This document shows positions 24,695-34,253 of a DNA stretch of 64,000 nt, piece after piece. The first letter of the stretch is position 1; every line of letters begins with the position of its first letter. A model generated the notes under the pieces. That model had not been told where the DNA came from. It made no database searches and saw nothing but the letters and a program-made list of their open reading frames with translations. The position numbers and the translations under genes were made by a program. The stretch is from Thaumasiovibrio sp047250365. Its GTDB lineage: Bacteria > Pseudomonadota > Gammaproteobacteria > Enterobacterales > Vibrionaceae. The stretch lies in the NCBI RefSeq assembly GCF_047250365.1, contig NZ_JBLBVL010000005.1, forward strand, positions 62,001 to 126,000, in the 5' to 3' direction.

Positions 24695-25647
24695 TCAGTG
24701 TGACTATTAAGTTTTCAATAATTATTCCAACGTTTAACGTGTATAATGAAATTGCCGAGTGTATTGACTCTTTATATAATCAAACTTTTACTAATTTTGA
24801 AGTTATTGTTGTTGATGATAATTCAAAAGATGGCACTTCTGAGTTATTAAATAAACTGTCTTTAAAGTATGGATTTAAGGTTCATTACCTAGAACTTAGT
24901 TTAGGGCCAGGAAATGCTAGAAACAAAGGTGTAGAGCATGCCCAAGGTGATTACATTATATTTGTTGATGGGGATGATAAACTTTCACCAGGCTTGCTAA
25001 GTGGTATATCACAGTTAGACAGTGAACTTATAATTTATGACTTTGTACGTTTCTGGTCCGAGGCTGAAGTAAAAGAAAATAAAAATAAAAATATATTAAG
25101 TAATAACGAAAGTTTGCTGATCAATACTATTGAAGATAAAATATGTCTTTTTGATAATTTTCAAGTTTGTTGGAATAAAGCTTATAAAAGAGAGTTCTAT
25201 CTTCGTGAAGGGCTGAGATTTGAACGCGGTTATTATGAAGATATATCATTTAACTACCAAGCGATACTGATGGCTAAATCAATTTCTACTCTTCCATTTG
25301 TCGGTTACTGGTATCGTCAAAGGATTGGAAGCGTTTTAAACTCTAAAAGTAACAACCATGTAGATGTTATATTCCAATACGATTTGGTGTATAAGTTATT
25401 TTCAACGCTAGACTTTGATGCCAGAGGGAAAACAAGACGTAAGATTGACAAAGTCTTTATTGAACATGTATTTAATATACTATTTAGGCAAAAAAACAGA
25501 TTTAATAGTACAACAAGAAATGAGATTATTTCTGGGTTTTTACAGGTTTGCAGGACATATGGAGTCAACTGTTATTTTAAATTGAGTATTATTGTAAAGT
25601 ATTTATTGGTTAGAGTTCTTTATATAATGAAAATATTTTTAAGGTGA
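24691..25647 (+). CDS. Glycosyltransferase family 2
   Basis: A 318-residue inverting GT-A enzyme. FSIIIPTFNVYNEIAECIDS and VIVVDDNSKDGT form the nucleotide-binding start, YIIFVDGDDKLS carries the D-x-D metal motif. It has a C-terminal hydrophobic stretch that may attach it to the membrane. GTG at 24691 overlaps the ATPase stop, indicating coupling. AT content rises from here to about 29.1 kb, compared with the flanking genes. Confidence 0.8.
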   Translation: MISVTIKFSIIIPTFNVYNEIAECIDSLYNQTFTNFEVIVVDDNSKDGTSELLNKLSLKYGFKVHYLELSLGPGNARNKGVEHAQGDYIIFVDGDDKLSPGLLSGISQLDSELIIYDFVRFWSEAEVKENKNKNILSNNESLLINTIEDKICLFDNFQVCWNKAYKREFYLREGLRFERGYYEDISFNYQAILMAKSISTLPFVGYWYRQRIGSVLNSKSNNHVDVIFQYDLVYKLFSTLDFDARGKTRRKIDKVFIEHVFNILFRQKNRFNSTTRNEIISGFLQVCRTYGVNCYFKLSIIVKYLLVRVLYIMKIFLR

Positions 25648-25654
25648 TGATTTT

Positions 25655-27856
25655 ATGGGGAATGCAAATTCATTAGTTAGTATAATTATTCCCTGCTATA
25701 ATGCAGAGCATACAATTGAATGGACCATAAGGTCCGTGACCACTCAGACGTATAAAAACGTCGAAGTTATCTGTATTGATGACTGTAGTACTGATGCTAC
25801 ATATTTAAAGTTGCAAGAACTAGCGACTATTGACAGCAGAGTAAAAGTTTTTAAAAATGATAGAAACTGTGGCCAAGGAGAAACTAGAAATAATGGAATT
25901 TCTTTTGCTACAGGAACTTACATTTCATTTTTAGATGCAGATGACTATTTTGAGCCTAATTTTATTGAACGATTGCTTTATGCATCATTAGAGAATGATG
26001 CGGACATATCACAATGTGCAGTTCGGTACATATTTAATGACCGTAACTACATTACTGGATCTCCTGATGGAATCATTTCAGGTGAGCATTGCTCATACCG
26101 TATAGATTTAAATGACGGTCTCCCATATTTAACTCCTCAAGTTTGGAATAAATTGTATAAAATAAATCTGTTTGATCAGGTTAGGTTCAAAGCAATCTTC
26201 TTGGAAGATGCAGAGATAATGACATATATAGCTAAACAATGTAATAAAATTGTTTGTATCAGCTCGACGCATTATCACTATAATAAAAGATTTTCTGTTC
26301 AGACGGGTAATGTTCGAAGAGACATCGAACGGCTACCATATTTCTTTAATTCCATAATAGAGTCTATTAAACCTTTTGTTACAACTGAGTTTATATCTTT
26401 GCTGAATAAGTGGGGCTCAAATTCTCCGCGTTGCTCTAAAGCGAATACTGTTAATTTTCTAAATACACTAGTTAGCACCAAGGACTTGTATTCTTCAACA
26501 GACGTAAATAAAATTCAGGAAATTTTCGAAGAGTTTGTTAATGACCTTTATTCTCAAATTCCTGAAAGTAAACAAAGGGAATATAATCAGGAATTTGACT
26601 TTTTCAGAAAAAAGATGAAGTTCAAATCTAAAAATAAACATAAGTCATTTCTAATTTTAATGTTTAGGAAGATAATTCTTGGTTCAATGGAACGTTCAAT
26701 GCCATTTATTGATCGTGTAGTTTCAAAAAATGATAATGAATGGTTGTTTACAACATGGGCTCGACATCCTAGTCATACAGTGGATAATCCTAGAGCTATA
26801 TTTGAATCGGTTAAACATGATAATGCAATAAAAAAAGTTGTTATTTTAAATAGTAATAAAGCTGTCGAACCTGACTTGGTTAATAATGTCGTATTTTATC
26901 CACTGCATTCCTTAAAGGGAATGCTCGCTATGATGCGTGCAGGTAAAATATACACGGGGTATAGCTTGCATGCTATATTTGGATATCGTAAATTGAGCAA
27001 CATTAAGTCCCGTAAAATAATACAACTTTGGCATGGTATACCAATAAAGAAAGTTGGTTTAGCTGTTTCTCCAGGGCTGGAAAATCATTGGTCATTAGAA
27101 TGTCAACGTTATAATTTTACGATTGCTAACTCAGATGATGATAAAGTTGTAATGGAGCGTAGTTTCTTTCCGGACTCGCCCCAAATGGTTAAGTTAACGG
27201 GCTTACCTCGTCATGATTTTTTGGTGATCAAGGAAGAGTCTTTACCGGAAGATTACAAAAAAGACACATTGTCTTTACGCTCGCGTTTAAATGGCAAGAG
27301 ATTATTCTTATATGCACCTACGTGGCGTTTTAAACACGAAATGTCAACTTTTATCAATTATCAACAACTTGTCCAGTTAGATGAATTATTTCGAGCGCAT
27401 AATGCAGTGTTAGGGATTCGGGCTCACTCAAATATGATGCGCGATGATGCTGGTAACATGTTTATTTCGGATAATGTTATTTATTTGAATGATTATCCAG
27501 ATGTTAATATAGTTATGCGAGAGGTTAATGCTTTAATTACAGATTACTCAAGTTTGTATCTTGATTTTATGATGCAAGATAAGCCTGTTTTACTGTACAC
27601 TCCAGATATTGATCGTTATAAATCCAATCGTGGATTTAATTATACAGCAACTGAGTTTATTCCGCATAGTTTCTCTATTCAAAGTTTTGATGAACTTTTT
27701 GATAGAATTGGTAGTGTATTGAAAGATGAATATACTATTGATGAACAGTATCGTTATGTTAAGAAAAAATTCAGTAAATTTGGTGCTGACGGTAAAAGTG
27801 CTATACGTGTTTTAGAATCCATGGAGTATTGTGCAAATGAAAGTAATAATATATAG
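25655..27856 (+). CDS. Fusion: glycosyltransferase family 2 + CDP-glycerol glycerophosphotransferase
   Basis: A 733-residue two-domain enzyme. Residues about 1-300 are a GT2 domain (SIIIPCYNAEHTIEWTIRSV, ICIDDCSTDAT, ISFLDADDYFEP with the D-x-D). Residues about 360-720 are a TagF-type domain (KIIQLWHGIPIKKVGLAVSP, VKLTGLPRHDF, FLYAPTWR, ALITDYSSLYLDFMMQDKPV). Such fusions make polymers with alternating sugar and glycerol phosphate, as in several gram-negative capsules (Actinobacillus and Neisseria serogroups). The short gap to the upstream gene and overlap with the next support one operon. Confidence 0.85.
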   Translation: MGNANSLVSIIIPCYNAEHTIEWTIRSVTTQTYKNVEVICIDDCSTDATYLKLQELATIDSRVKVFKNDRNCGQGETRNNGISFATGTYISFLDADDYFEPNFIERLLYASLENDADISQCAVRYIFNDRNYITGSPDGIISGEHCSYRIDLNDGLPYLTPQVWNKLYKINLFDQVRFKAIFLEDAEIMTYIAKQCNKIVCISSTHYHYNKRFSVQTGNVRRDIERLPYFFNSIIESIKPFVTTEFISLLNKWGSNSPRCSKANTVNFLNTLVSTKDLYSSTDVNKIQEIFEEFVNDLYSQIPESKQREYNQEFDFFRKKMKFKSKNKHKSFLILMFRKIILGSMERSMPFIDRVVSKNDNEWLFTTWARHPSHTVDNPRAIFESVKHDNAIKKVVILNSNKAVEPDLVNNVVFYPLHSLKGMLAMMRAGKIYTGYSLHAIFGYRKLSNIKSRKIIQLWHGIPIKKVGLAVSPGLENHWSLECQRYNFTIANSDDDKVVMERSFFPDSPQMVKLTGLPRHDFLVIKEESLPEDYKKDTLSLRSRLNGKRLFLYAPTWRFKHEMSTFINYQQLVQLDELFRAHNAVLGIRAHSNMMRDDAGNMFISDNVIYLNDYPDVNIVMREVNALITDYSSLYLDFMMQDKPVLLYTPDIDRYKSNRGFNYTATEFIPHSFSIQSFDELFDRIGSVLKDEYTIDEQYRYVKKKFSKFGADGKSAIRVLESMEYCANESNNI

Positions 27857-29102
27857 CCAGTATTGGCAGAAAGGTGGGATAGAGAAGCTCGTTCAATATA
27901 TGACCGAAAACTTTCCTAGTGATTATAGTTTTAGTATTATTACTGAGGATGTTCCCGACCCTGTTAATCAGTATGTATTACCAAAAGATACTCGCGTTTT
28001 CTTTCAATCTTTTAAACCATTCACGCCGAAGAATCTAACTAAGTTACGTACACTTATTGAGTCTATAGACCCTGATGTAGTTATCGCAATGGGTTCAAAT
28101 CGCTCTTTATATAAAGTATCCCGGGCATGTATTGGAACGCCATATCCAGTAATTATATCTGAACATAATTCAGACAAAGAGATTGCGAGATCATTGTATA
28201 ATAATGTTGATTTTTTGAACGCTATTCGAAACTCAGCAGACTTGAATCATGTGATATTTCAAAGTTTTGCCCATGCATATCCTTTAGAAGAAAAGGTTCG
28301 TGCTATTTCTAACCCTATATTGGAATCTAGCTACAAGTCAGATGTTAGAGATAAAGAAAAAAATATTATTGTAAATGTTGCTCGTTATCACTTAGAACAA
28401 AAACAACAGGATGTGCTGGTTCGAGCATTCTCTTTGGTTGCAAAGAAGTACCCTAATTGGGAACTGCATCTATATGGAGGTGATTGGTTTGGCGGAAAAA
28501 ATAAGGTTGAATCGCTCGTAAAAGATCTTGACTTAGTTTCACAAGTTTACGTAAATGATGCTATTGATAATGTTGAAGAAGTTCTTGCTTCCGCAGATAT
28601 CTTTGCATTTCCTTCTGCTTTTGAGGGTTTCGGTTTAGTTGTCGGTGAAGCTATGTCTGTCGGTGTTCCAGTTGTTGCATATTCTAATTGTGAGGGTGTG
28701 AACCAGCTTGTTCGTAATAAGTATAATGGTCTTCTTGTGGACTCCCACCTTAAAGATTGCGATAAATTTTCGAAGGCACTCGATGAACTAATGGGTAATG
28801 AGTCGAAACGCCTAGAGTATTCAAATAATGCCGTTGAAATTGTAAAAGATTTTTCACTCAATAAATTTATTTTTGAGTGGAAAAATCTCATAGATGAAGC
28901 ATCATCTTTGAAAGGAAAAAATAAGCTGCTTAATCTTTCTGAAATAGAAATTCATTATATGGACTTGGTTGTGTCAGGACTATTGTTTGATCGAGCATAT
29001 GCAAATAAATCAAGAAACAGTATTGAGAGTAAACTAAGAGAACTCATTCGAAAATATAAGCTACAGAAATTGGCGCGATATGTTTATCAAAAGATAAAGT
29101 AA
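27837..29102 (+). CDS. Glycosyltransferase family 4
   Basis: About 421 residues. SEHNSDKEIARSLYNN, ARYHLEQKQQDVLVRAFSLV, LHLYGGDW and PSAFEGFGLVVGEAMSVGVP (with the E-x7-E motif) identify a GT4 enzyme. I favour ATG 27837; GTG 27831 is possible. It overlaps the fusion gene by 20 bp and is the last gene of the operon. Sugar specificity unknown. Confidence 0.8.
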   Translation: MKVIIYSQYWQKGGIEKLVQYMTENFPSDYSFSIITEDVPDPVNQYVLPKDTRVFFQSFKPFTPKNLTKLRTLIESIDPDVVIAMGSNRSLYKVSRACIGTPYPVIISEHNSDKEIARSLYNNVDFLNAIRNSADLNHVIFQSFAHAYPLEEKVRAISNPILESSYKSDVRDKEKNIIVNVARYHLEQKQQDVLVRAFSLVAKKYPNWELHLYGGDWFGGKNKVESLVKDLDLVSQVYVNDAIDNVEEVLASADIFAFPSAFEGFGLVVGEAMSVGVPVVAYSNCEGVNQLVRNKYNGLLVDSHLKDCDKFSKALDELMGNESKRLEYSNNAVEIVKDFSLNKFIFEWKNLIDEASSLKGKNKLLNLSEIEIHYMDLVVSGLLFDRAYANKSRNSIESKLRELIRKYKLQKLARYVYQKIK

Positions 29103-29172
29103 TCGCTTCGGAGTTGAGCATACAATAGGAATTTTTGAAAACTAATTTGATCTCGAGATTACTCTAGATGAG

Positions 29173-29201
29173 AGAGGGGCGCTAATATTTTGCTCCCCTC
29201 T
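29173..29201. terminator. Hairpin between convergent glycan genes
   Basis: AGAGGGG (29173-29179) pairs with CCCCTCT (29195-29201). It sits between the convergent GT4 and WbpM-like genes and could end both transcripts, though no long T-run follows. Confidence 0.5.
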
Positions 29202-29212
29202 GCTCAGGTTAA

Positions 29213-31084
29213 CTATACTGTCGGCGCATAGCCTGTTGGCGTGTCTAAAAGTAGCTGCTTTATCGCCTCGTAATCATGTTCGCGGCAATGTTGATCAAGT
29301 TCCCGCATGATTTGCTCCATTTCTTGCCATGTTAGTTTTTTCTCTAATGCTGTCATTATTTTAGAGTGGCAAGTGCCTTCGACGTTTTCTCCAATGAGCA
29401 ATTCTTCGTACAGCTTTTCACCAGGGCGTAGTCCCGTGTATTCAATGTTAATAACATTTTTATTACCGTTATTTTGTGTTGACTCATTATCTTCAAAGCC
29501 CAACAGGTGAATCATTCGTTTCGCTAATTCGATGATTTTTACGGGTTCTCCCATATCCAGCACGAAAACTTGACCGTTGCTGGCAATAGCACTCGCTTGA
29601 ATAACTAGCTGCGCGGCCTCAGGGATGAGCATGAAGTAACGTGTGATATCTGGATGAGTGACAGTAACTGGTCCGCCTTCTTTTATCTGTTTTTTGAAAA
29701 GTGGCACCACTGAGCCTGATGACCCCAGTACGTTACCAAACCGAACCATGGTAAAAATTGTCTCGTGGCTTTTGTCTGCTAGTGCCTGTAGTACTAACTC
29801 AGCCATTCTTTTTGATGCACCCATTATATTGGTTGGTCGAACGGCTTTGTCTGTTGATACCAGTGTGAAATGTTCAACGTTACAGTTTATAGCTGCTCTA
29901 GCGGTATTGAGTGTACCAAAAACATTATTGCGAATGCCTTCAATGATATTGTCTTCGACAATTGGTACGTGCTTGTATGCCGCTGCATGGAAAACCGTAT
30001 TGACTTTATGTGCACACATTAAATGCTCGAGACGAGATTGATTTTGCACACTTCCCAGCGAACTGACTAACGTGATGTTGAACTTATTTTTCGTGATGTA
30101 CTGGCGAACTTCTTGGTCAATTTTGTAAAGGTTATATTCATTTAGCTCAAATAGAACCAGTCTTTTTGGCGCTAGGCGGATGATTTGACGACATAACTCT
30201 GAACCAATAGAGCCTCCTGCGCCAGTAACAAGCACCGTTTTATCAGCGATGTTTTGTTCCATTAGACTATGGTCTGGCTCTACTGGGCTTCTTCCTAATA
30301 GGTCGGCCACATCTAAGTCTTTTATTTCTGTGATAGAAGCTTTACCTGCGGCAATATCTTCTACGGAGGGCACTGATTGGATTTCAATCGGGAGTTCTGA
30401 CAATCGATTGACGAGCTCTAAACGTTGTTTACCTTTTATATTGTTAATAGCAATTAGTACTTTAACTGGGTTGTATAGGGCGGAAAGTGCTTCGAACTCG
30501 CTACTATGGTGAACGCGTAAGCCATTAATAATCTGTTTTGCTTTTGTAATATCGTCATCGAGGATAACTACGGGATGATACTCTTTCCCATTGATCAATG
30601 AGTAAGCTAATTCTCGCCCCGTTGCGCCCGCACCATAAATGAAGACATTGGGTTTTTTACGGCGGTGATAATGGTAGTAGAGGGTTCGTATTAGAATCCT
30701 TGGTCCACCAAGAAGTAGCATAGCGATGCTTGAGTAAATGATAGGGACACTGCGGGGAATAAAAGTCTGAAAGAAAAAGCCCGACAAAGCGAGACCCAAA
30801 GCAGAAAGCATAACAGCAAAAAGAATGTTACCCATTGCTGGTAAGGTCATGTAACGCAGTACCGCACGGTACATGCCTAGCTTTACAAAAGTAAATAGCG
30901 AGACAGACAAGGTGACTAAGAAGCTGGCGGTTTCGCGTACACCAATATCTATAACCCAATCACTGAGACGTAAACTCATTGCGATGTAAAGTGATGTGAG
31001 AATAGCAATTATATCGTAGACAATTGTTACTACTCTTTTGGTCTTTCGCTTGGATTGAAAAAACGGTTTGATTAGTGCTTTCAT
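29213..31084 (-). CDS. FlaA1/WbpM-type UDP-GlcNAc 4,6-dehydratase, membrane-anchored
   Basis: A 623-residue enzyme of the CapD/WbpM/PglF group; these convert UDP-GlcNAc to the 4-keto-6-deoxy intermediate of QuiNAc, FucNAc or bacillosamine. Four hydrophobic spans occupy about residues 20-140, followed by a CoA-binding-like Rossmann domain (FIYGAGATGRELAYSLI) and the catalytic SDR domain with VLVTGAGGSIGSELCRQI and STDKAVRPTNIMGASKRMAE (Lys and Met/Ser in place of Y-x3-K). GLRPGEKLYEELL near the end is family typical. It stands alone on the minus strand between two plus-strand groups. Confidence 0.88.
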   Translation of the reverse strand: MKALIKPFFQSKRKTKRVVTIVYDIIAILTSLYIAMSLRLSDWVIDIGVRETASFLVTLSVSLFTFVKLGMYRAVLRYMTLPAMGNILFAVMLSALGLALSGFFFQTFIPRSVPIIYSSIAMLLLGGPRILIRTLYYHYHRRKKPNVFIYGAGATGRELAYSLINGKEYHPVVILDDDITKAKQIINGLRVHHSSEFEALSALYNPVKVLIAINNIKGKQRLELVNRLSELPIEIQSVPSVEDIAAGKASITEIKDLDVADLLGRSPVEPDHSLMEQNIADKTVLVTGAGGSIGSELCRQIIRLAPKRLVLFELNEYNLYKIDQEVRQYITKNKFNITLVSSLGSVQNQSRLEHLMCAHKVNTVFHAAAYKHVPIVEDNIIEGIRNNVFGTLNTARAAINCNVEHFTLVSTDKAVRPTNIMGASKRMAELVLQALADKSHETIFTMVRFGNVLGSSGSVVPLFKKQIKEGGPVTVTHPDITRYFMLIPEAAQLVIQASAIASNGQVFVLDMGEPVKIIELAKRMIHLLGFEDNESTQNNGNKNVINIEYTGLRPGEKLYEELLIGENVEGTCHSKIMTALEKKLTWQEMEQIMRELDQHCREHDYEAIKQLLLDTPTGYAPTV

Positions 31085-31215
31085 GTTAGAATTCTGTTTG
31101 ATACATCGCGGTTAGTGTACGCGATTTAGGGTTAGTTGTAATCACAAGTGGCTGTTAAGTGTTTACGATTTAAGCAAGTCGTGACGTGTGCCGATGTTAG
31201 ATGAGGATAAAATAG

Positions 31216-32136
31216 TTGAATGTAGTCGTTACTGGAGCTAGCGGGTTTGTTGGATCTGCGTTAATGCGTTTTTTGGCTGCCAAGCAAGATGTCTTCGTTC
31301 TGGGCACGGCTAGGAGTGTGTTACCGGACACTAAAGCATTTTTGTCTTTGGATTTTTCCCAACCATTTGATGTAACACAGTCACTGCAAGGTACTGATAT
31401 TGTTGTTCACTGTGCGGCGTTGGTACATAACATGACGCATGGGCTCAGTCTGGCTGATTATCAGAAAATTAATACTGATGCGACACTCTGTTTGTTAAGG
31501 CAAGCTGAAGCTGCGGGTGTTAAGCGGTTTGTGTTTCTAAGTAGTATTAAAGTGAATGGTGAATATACTGAATTAGGTGATCGTTTTACTGAATCGGTAA
31601 CGGTACCGCCGACAGATCCTTATGGGTTAAGTAAGTATCAAGCTGAGTTGACACTACTTGAGTTTGCACGACATCACCGGATTGATGTGACAATTATTCG
31701 CCCACCACTTGTTTATGGCCCAGGTGTTAAAGCAAACTTCAAAAAGCTATGTACTTCGGTTAAACGAGGCATTCCATTGCCGTTTGGTATGGTCAATAAT
31801 TTACGTAGCCTTGTGTACATTGGTAATTTGGTTGATTTTATTTGGTGTTGCATTAATCATCCTCGAGCTGCCAATCAGACTTTTCTAATTTCAGACGACC
31901 ACGATGTTTCGACGGCCGAGCTATGCCAATGTTTGGCGAAATCCTATCGTAAGCACGCTTTTCTGCTACCCATACCAGAGAGGGGGATCCGGTGGCTTTG
32001 TTCGTTATTAGGTAAACGCTCAATCGCTATGCGGATATGCGGTTCGCTTGTTGTTGATATTTCGAAAGCAAAGAGTGATTTAGGCTGGGTCCCACCTTAT
32101 AAGTTTGAAGAAGGGATCCACGCGACAACTGTCTAG
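31216..32136 (+). CDS. NAD-dependent sugar-nucleotide epimerase/reductase
   Basis: A 306-residue extended SDR protein with a TTG start at 31216 preceded by GAGG. TGASGFVGSAL binds NAD and PYGLSKYQAEL carries the Tyr-x3-Lys pair. It looks like WbpV/Gne-type enzymes that act on the product of the WbpM-type dehydratase or epimerise UDP-GlcNAc. Divergent placement from the dehydratase and the following phosphoglycosyltransferase suggest one pathway. Exact substrate is not resolved. Confidence 0.75.
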   Translation: MNVVVTGASGFVGSALMRFLAAKQDVFVLGTARSVLPDTKAFLSLDFSQPFDVTQSLQGTDIVVHCAALVHNMTHGLSLADYQKINTDATLCLLRQAEAAGVKRFVFLSSIKVNGEYTELGDRFTESVTVPPTDPYGLSKYQAELTLLEFARHHRIDVTIIRPPLVYGPGVKANFKKLCTSVKRGIPLPFGMVNNLRSLVYIGNLVDFIWCCINHPRAANQTFLISDDHDVSTAELCQCLAKSYRKHAFLLPIPERGIRWLCSLLGKRSIAMRICGSLVVDISKAKSDLGWVPPYKFEEGIHATTV

Positions 32137-32187
32137 GACTAGCATGATCTAGGCTGGCTATTCATGGTAACATTTATTGTCGCATTT

Positions 32188-32205
32188 CCCTGCTAATTAG
32201 CAGGG
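32188..32205. terminator. Perfect palindrome after the epimerase gene
   Basis: CCCTGCTAATTAGCAGGG is a perfect 18 bp palindrome between the epimerase and the sugar transferase gene. As RNA it makes a compact stem and may be a partial terminator or processing site; no long T-run follows. Confidence 0.4.
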
Positions 32206-32235
32206 CTCATTTACTCTGGAATAAAGAAGTTTAGT

Positions 32236-32790
32236 GTGTTGTATAGAATTATTGATATTGTCCTTGCGTTGCTAGGTTTGGTACTTTTAGCGCCGATATT
32301 GTTGTTGGTTTATCTCATTGGCCTTTTCGATACGGGTTCACCACTGTTTTTGCAACAACGCGTAGGCAAACATCAACAACCGTTTATTTTGGTGAAGTTT
32401 CGAACCATGGCACTTGAGACACAATCGGTTGCTACGCATCTTGCCGATCATCAGTCAGTCACCCGCTTTGGGGCCTTTTTACGAAAGAGTAAGCTCGATG
32501 AGTTACCCCAACTCATCAATGTCCTGAAAGGTGAAATGAGCTTAGTTGGACCGCGCCCATGCTTGTTTAATCAGAATGAGCTAGTCAATTTGCGCCAAGA
32601 GAATGGTATTTTCGATGTACTACCGGGTATTACAGGACTAGGGCAGGTTGAGAAAGTGGACATGTCGACGCCAAAGGTACTCGTGAGCTTAGAAAAGAAG
32701 ATGTTAGATGAGTTAAGCCTAAGTGCTTATTTTCGTTATATCTTGCAAACCGTGGTTGGCAAAGGATCTGGAGATCGTATTAAACGATAA
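32236..32790 (+). CDS. Monotopic phosphoglycosyltransferase (PglC/WbpL-like function)
   Basis: A 184-residue membrane-associated enzyme that starts a glycan by moving sugar-1-phosphate to undecaprenyl phosphate. One re-entrant hydrophobic segment (DIVLALLGLVLLAPILLL) is followed by FILVKFRTM, SKLDELPQLINVLKGEMSLV and GPRP, and a C-terminal LPGITGLGQVE. The Asp-Glu pair in KLDELPQ is catalytic in this family. Start is GTG at 32236. It gives this region a second initiating enzyme besides WecA. Confidence 0.85.
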   Translation: MLYRIIDIVLALLGLVLLAPILLLVYLIGLFDTGSPLFLQQRVGKHQQPFILVKFRTMALETQSVATHLADHQSVTRFGAFLRKSKLDELPQLINVLKGEMSLVGPRPCLFNQNELVNLRQENGIFDVLPGITGLGQVEKVDMSTPKVLVSLEKKMLDELSLSAYFRYILQTVVGKGSGDRIKR

Positions 32791-32867
32791 TTACATCGCG
32801 GTTGAGACATTTTTTTCATTTATCCCTGCTACGCTTGCTATAGGCTCGTTGATATAGGGATTGTGAG

Positions 32868-34034
32868 ATGAAAATAGCTGTTGCAGGAACAGGGTATGTT
32901 GGGCTTTCAAATGCCATTTTGCTGGCCCAGCATCATGACGTGATTGCCGTCGATGTCGTGGAAGAAAAGGTACGACAAATTAATGATCGCGTCTCACCGA
33001 TTATTGATGCCGATATTGAGGAGTACTTGCAGCGCGGTGCATTGACACTAACAGCAACATTGGATGCGAAGGCGGCGTATGAGGCCGCGGAGTTGGTGAT
33101 TATTGCAACACCTACTGATTATGATCCTGTCACAAATTTCTTCAATACTGATTCTGTAGAATCGGTGATAAAAGAGGTCATCGCGGTTAACCCTAAAGCG
33201 TTAATGGTGATTAAATCTACGGTTCCAGTCGGCTTTACCGAGAGAATCAGTACGGGATTGTGCTGCGACAATATTCTCTTTTCACCTGAGTTCTTGCGTG
33301 AAGGTAAAGCGTTATACGATAACCTCTATCCATCGCGTATTATTGTGGGCGAGAAAAGCGAAAGGGCAGAGCGCTTTGCGCAGCTATTGCTTGAAGGTGC
33401 GTGTAAAAAAGAGGTGCCGATTCTCTATACTCATTCAACTGAAGCTGAAGCGGTGAAGCTTTTTTCCAATACCTATTTGGCCATGCGTGTTGCCTATTTC
33501 AACGAATTAGATACGTACGCTGCGACACATGGCTTATGTTCACGTCAAATCATAGAAGGCGTTGGCTTAGATCCGCGTATTGGTTGTCATTATAATAATC
33601 CGTCTTTTGGTTATGGTGGCTATTGTCTACCTAAGGACACAAAGCAGTTGCTAGCCAACTATGATTATGTGCCAAACAACTTAATCAATGCCATTGTCGA
33701 AGCAAATAAAACACGTAAGGACTTTATTGCCTATTCCATATTGAAAAGGCAGCCTAAGGTTGTGGGCATTTATCGTTTGGTAATGAAGGCCAATTCAGAT
33801 AACTTTCGTTCATCGAGTATTCAAGGGGTCATGAAGAGGATAAAAGCGAAAGGAGTCGAGGTTATCGTTTATGAGCCTGTCATTAAAGATGCGTTGTTCT
33901 TTAATTCACGCGTCGTTACTGACTTTAATGAGTTTAAGGCACAAGCTGATGTGATTGTTTCTAATCGCATGGTGGATGAATTGAACGATGTCTCTGATAA
34001 AGTATTTACTCGCGATCTATTTGGAACGGATTAA
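32868..34034 (+). CDS. ugd: UDP-glucose 6-dehydrogenase
   Basis: A 388-residue NAD-dependent enzyme oxidising UDP-glucose to UDP-glucuronate. MKIAVAGTGYVGLSNAILLA binds NAD, FSPEFLREGKALYDNLYPSR is the family signature, and GYGGYCLPKDTKQL holds the catalytic Cys. Length equals E. coli Ugd (388). It uses the GalU product and supplies glucuronate for the surface glycan. Confidence 0.93.
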   Translation: MKIAVAGTGYVGLSNAILLAQHHDVIAVDVVEEKVRQINDRVSPIIDADIEEYLQRGALTLTATLDAKAAYEAAELVIIATPTDYDPVTNFFNTDSVESVIKEVIAVNPKALMVIKSTVPVGFTERISTGLCCDNILFSPEFLREGKALYDNLYPSRIIVGEKSERAERFAQLLLEGACKKEVPILYTHSTEAEAVKLFSNTYLAMRVAYFNELDTYAATHGLCSRQIIEGVGLDPRIGCHYNNPSFGYGGYCLPKDTKQLLANYDYVPNNLINAIVEANKTRKDFIAYSILKRQPKVVGIYRLVMKANSDNFRSSSIQGVMKRIKAKGVEVIVYEPVIKDALFFNSRVVTDFNEFKAQADVIVSNRMVDELNDVSDKVFTRDLFGTD

Positions 34035-34097
34035 TTCTTGGTTATAGGTATATTTTAGGTACAGATAAGTAAGCAGTTTCTAGCTGAAACTGCGTGA

Positions 34098-34253
34098 CTA
34101 ATTGGCGAACCGACCCTGCCTACGCTCTTGTTTTGCGGTTTTATCGTAGGTTTCTAGTTTATCAAGATATAGCGCAAACTTTATACCACGCAGGAATATA
34201 GCGTCTAACAGAGTGTCAATATACATTGCGCATTGCACTTTGTGTCTGTTCAT
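34098..34253 (-). CDS. Small hypothetical protein (51 aa)
   Basis: The ATG at 34253 has GGAG 6 nt upstream. The protein reads MNRHKVQCAMYIDTLLDAIF and ends LDKLETYDKTAKQERRQGRF, a charged tail like that of the small gene at 17390-17575. It is too short for confident family assignment. The good ribosome-binding site and resemblance between the two genes are the evidence that it is real. Confidence 0.4.
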   Translation of the reverse strand: MNRHKVQCAMYIDTLLDAIFLRGIKFALYLDKLETYDKTAKQERRQGRFAN

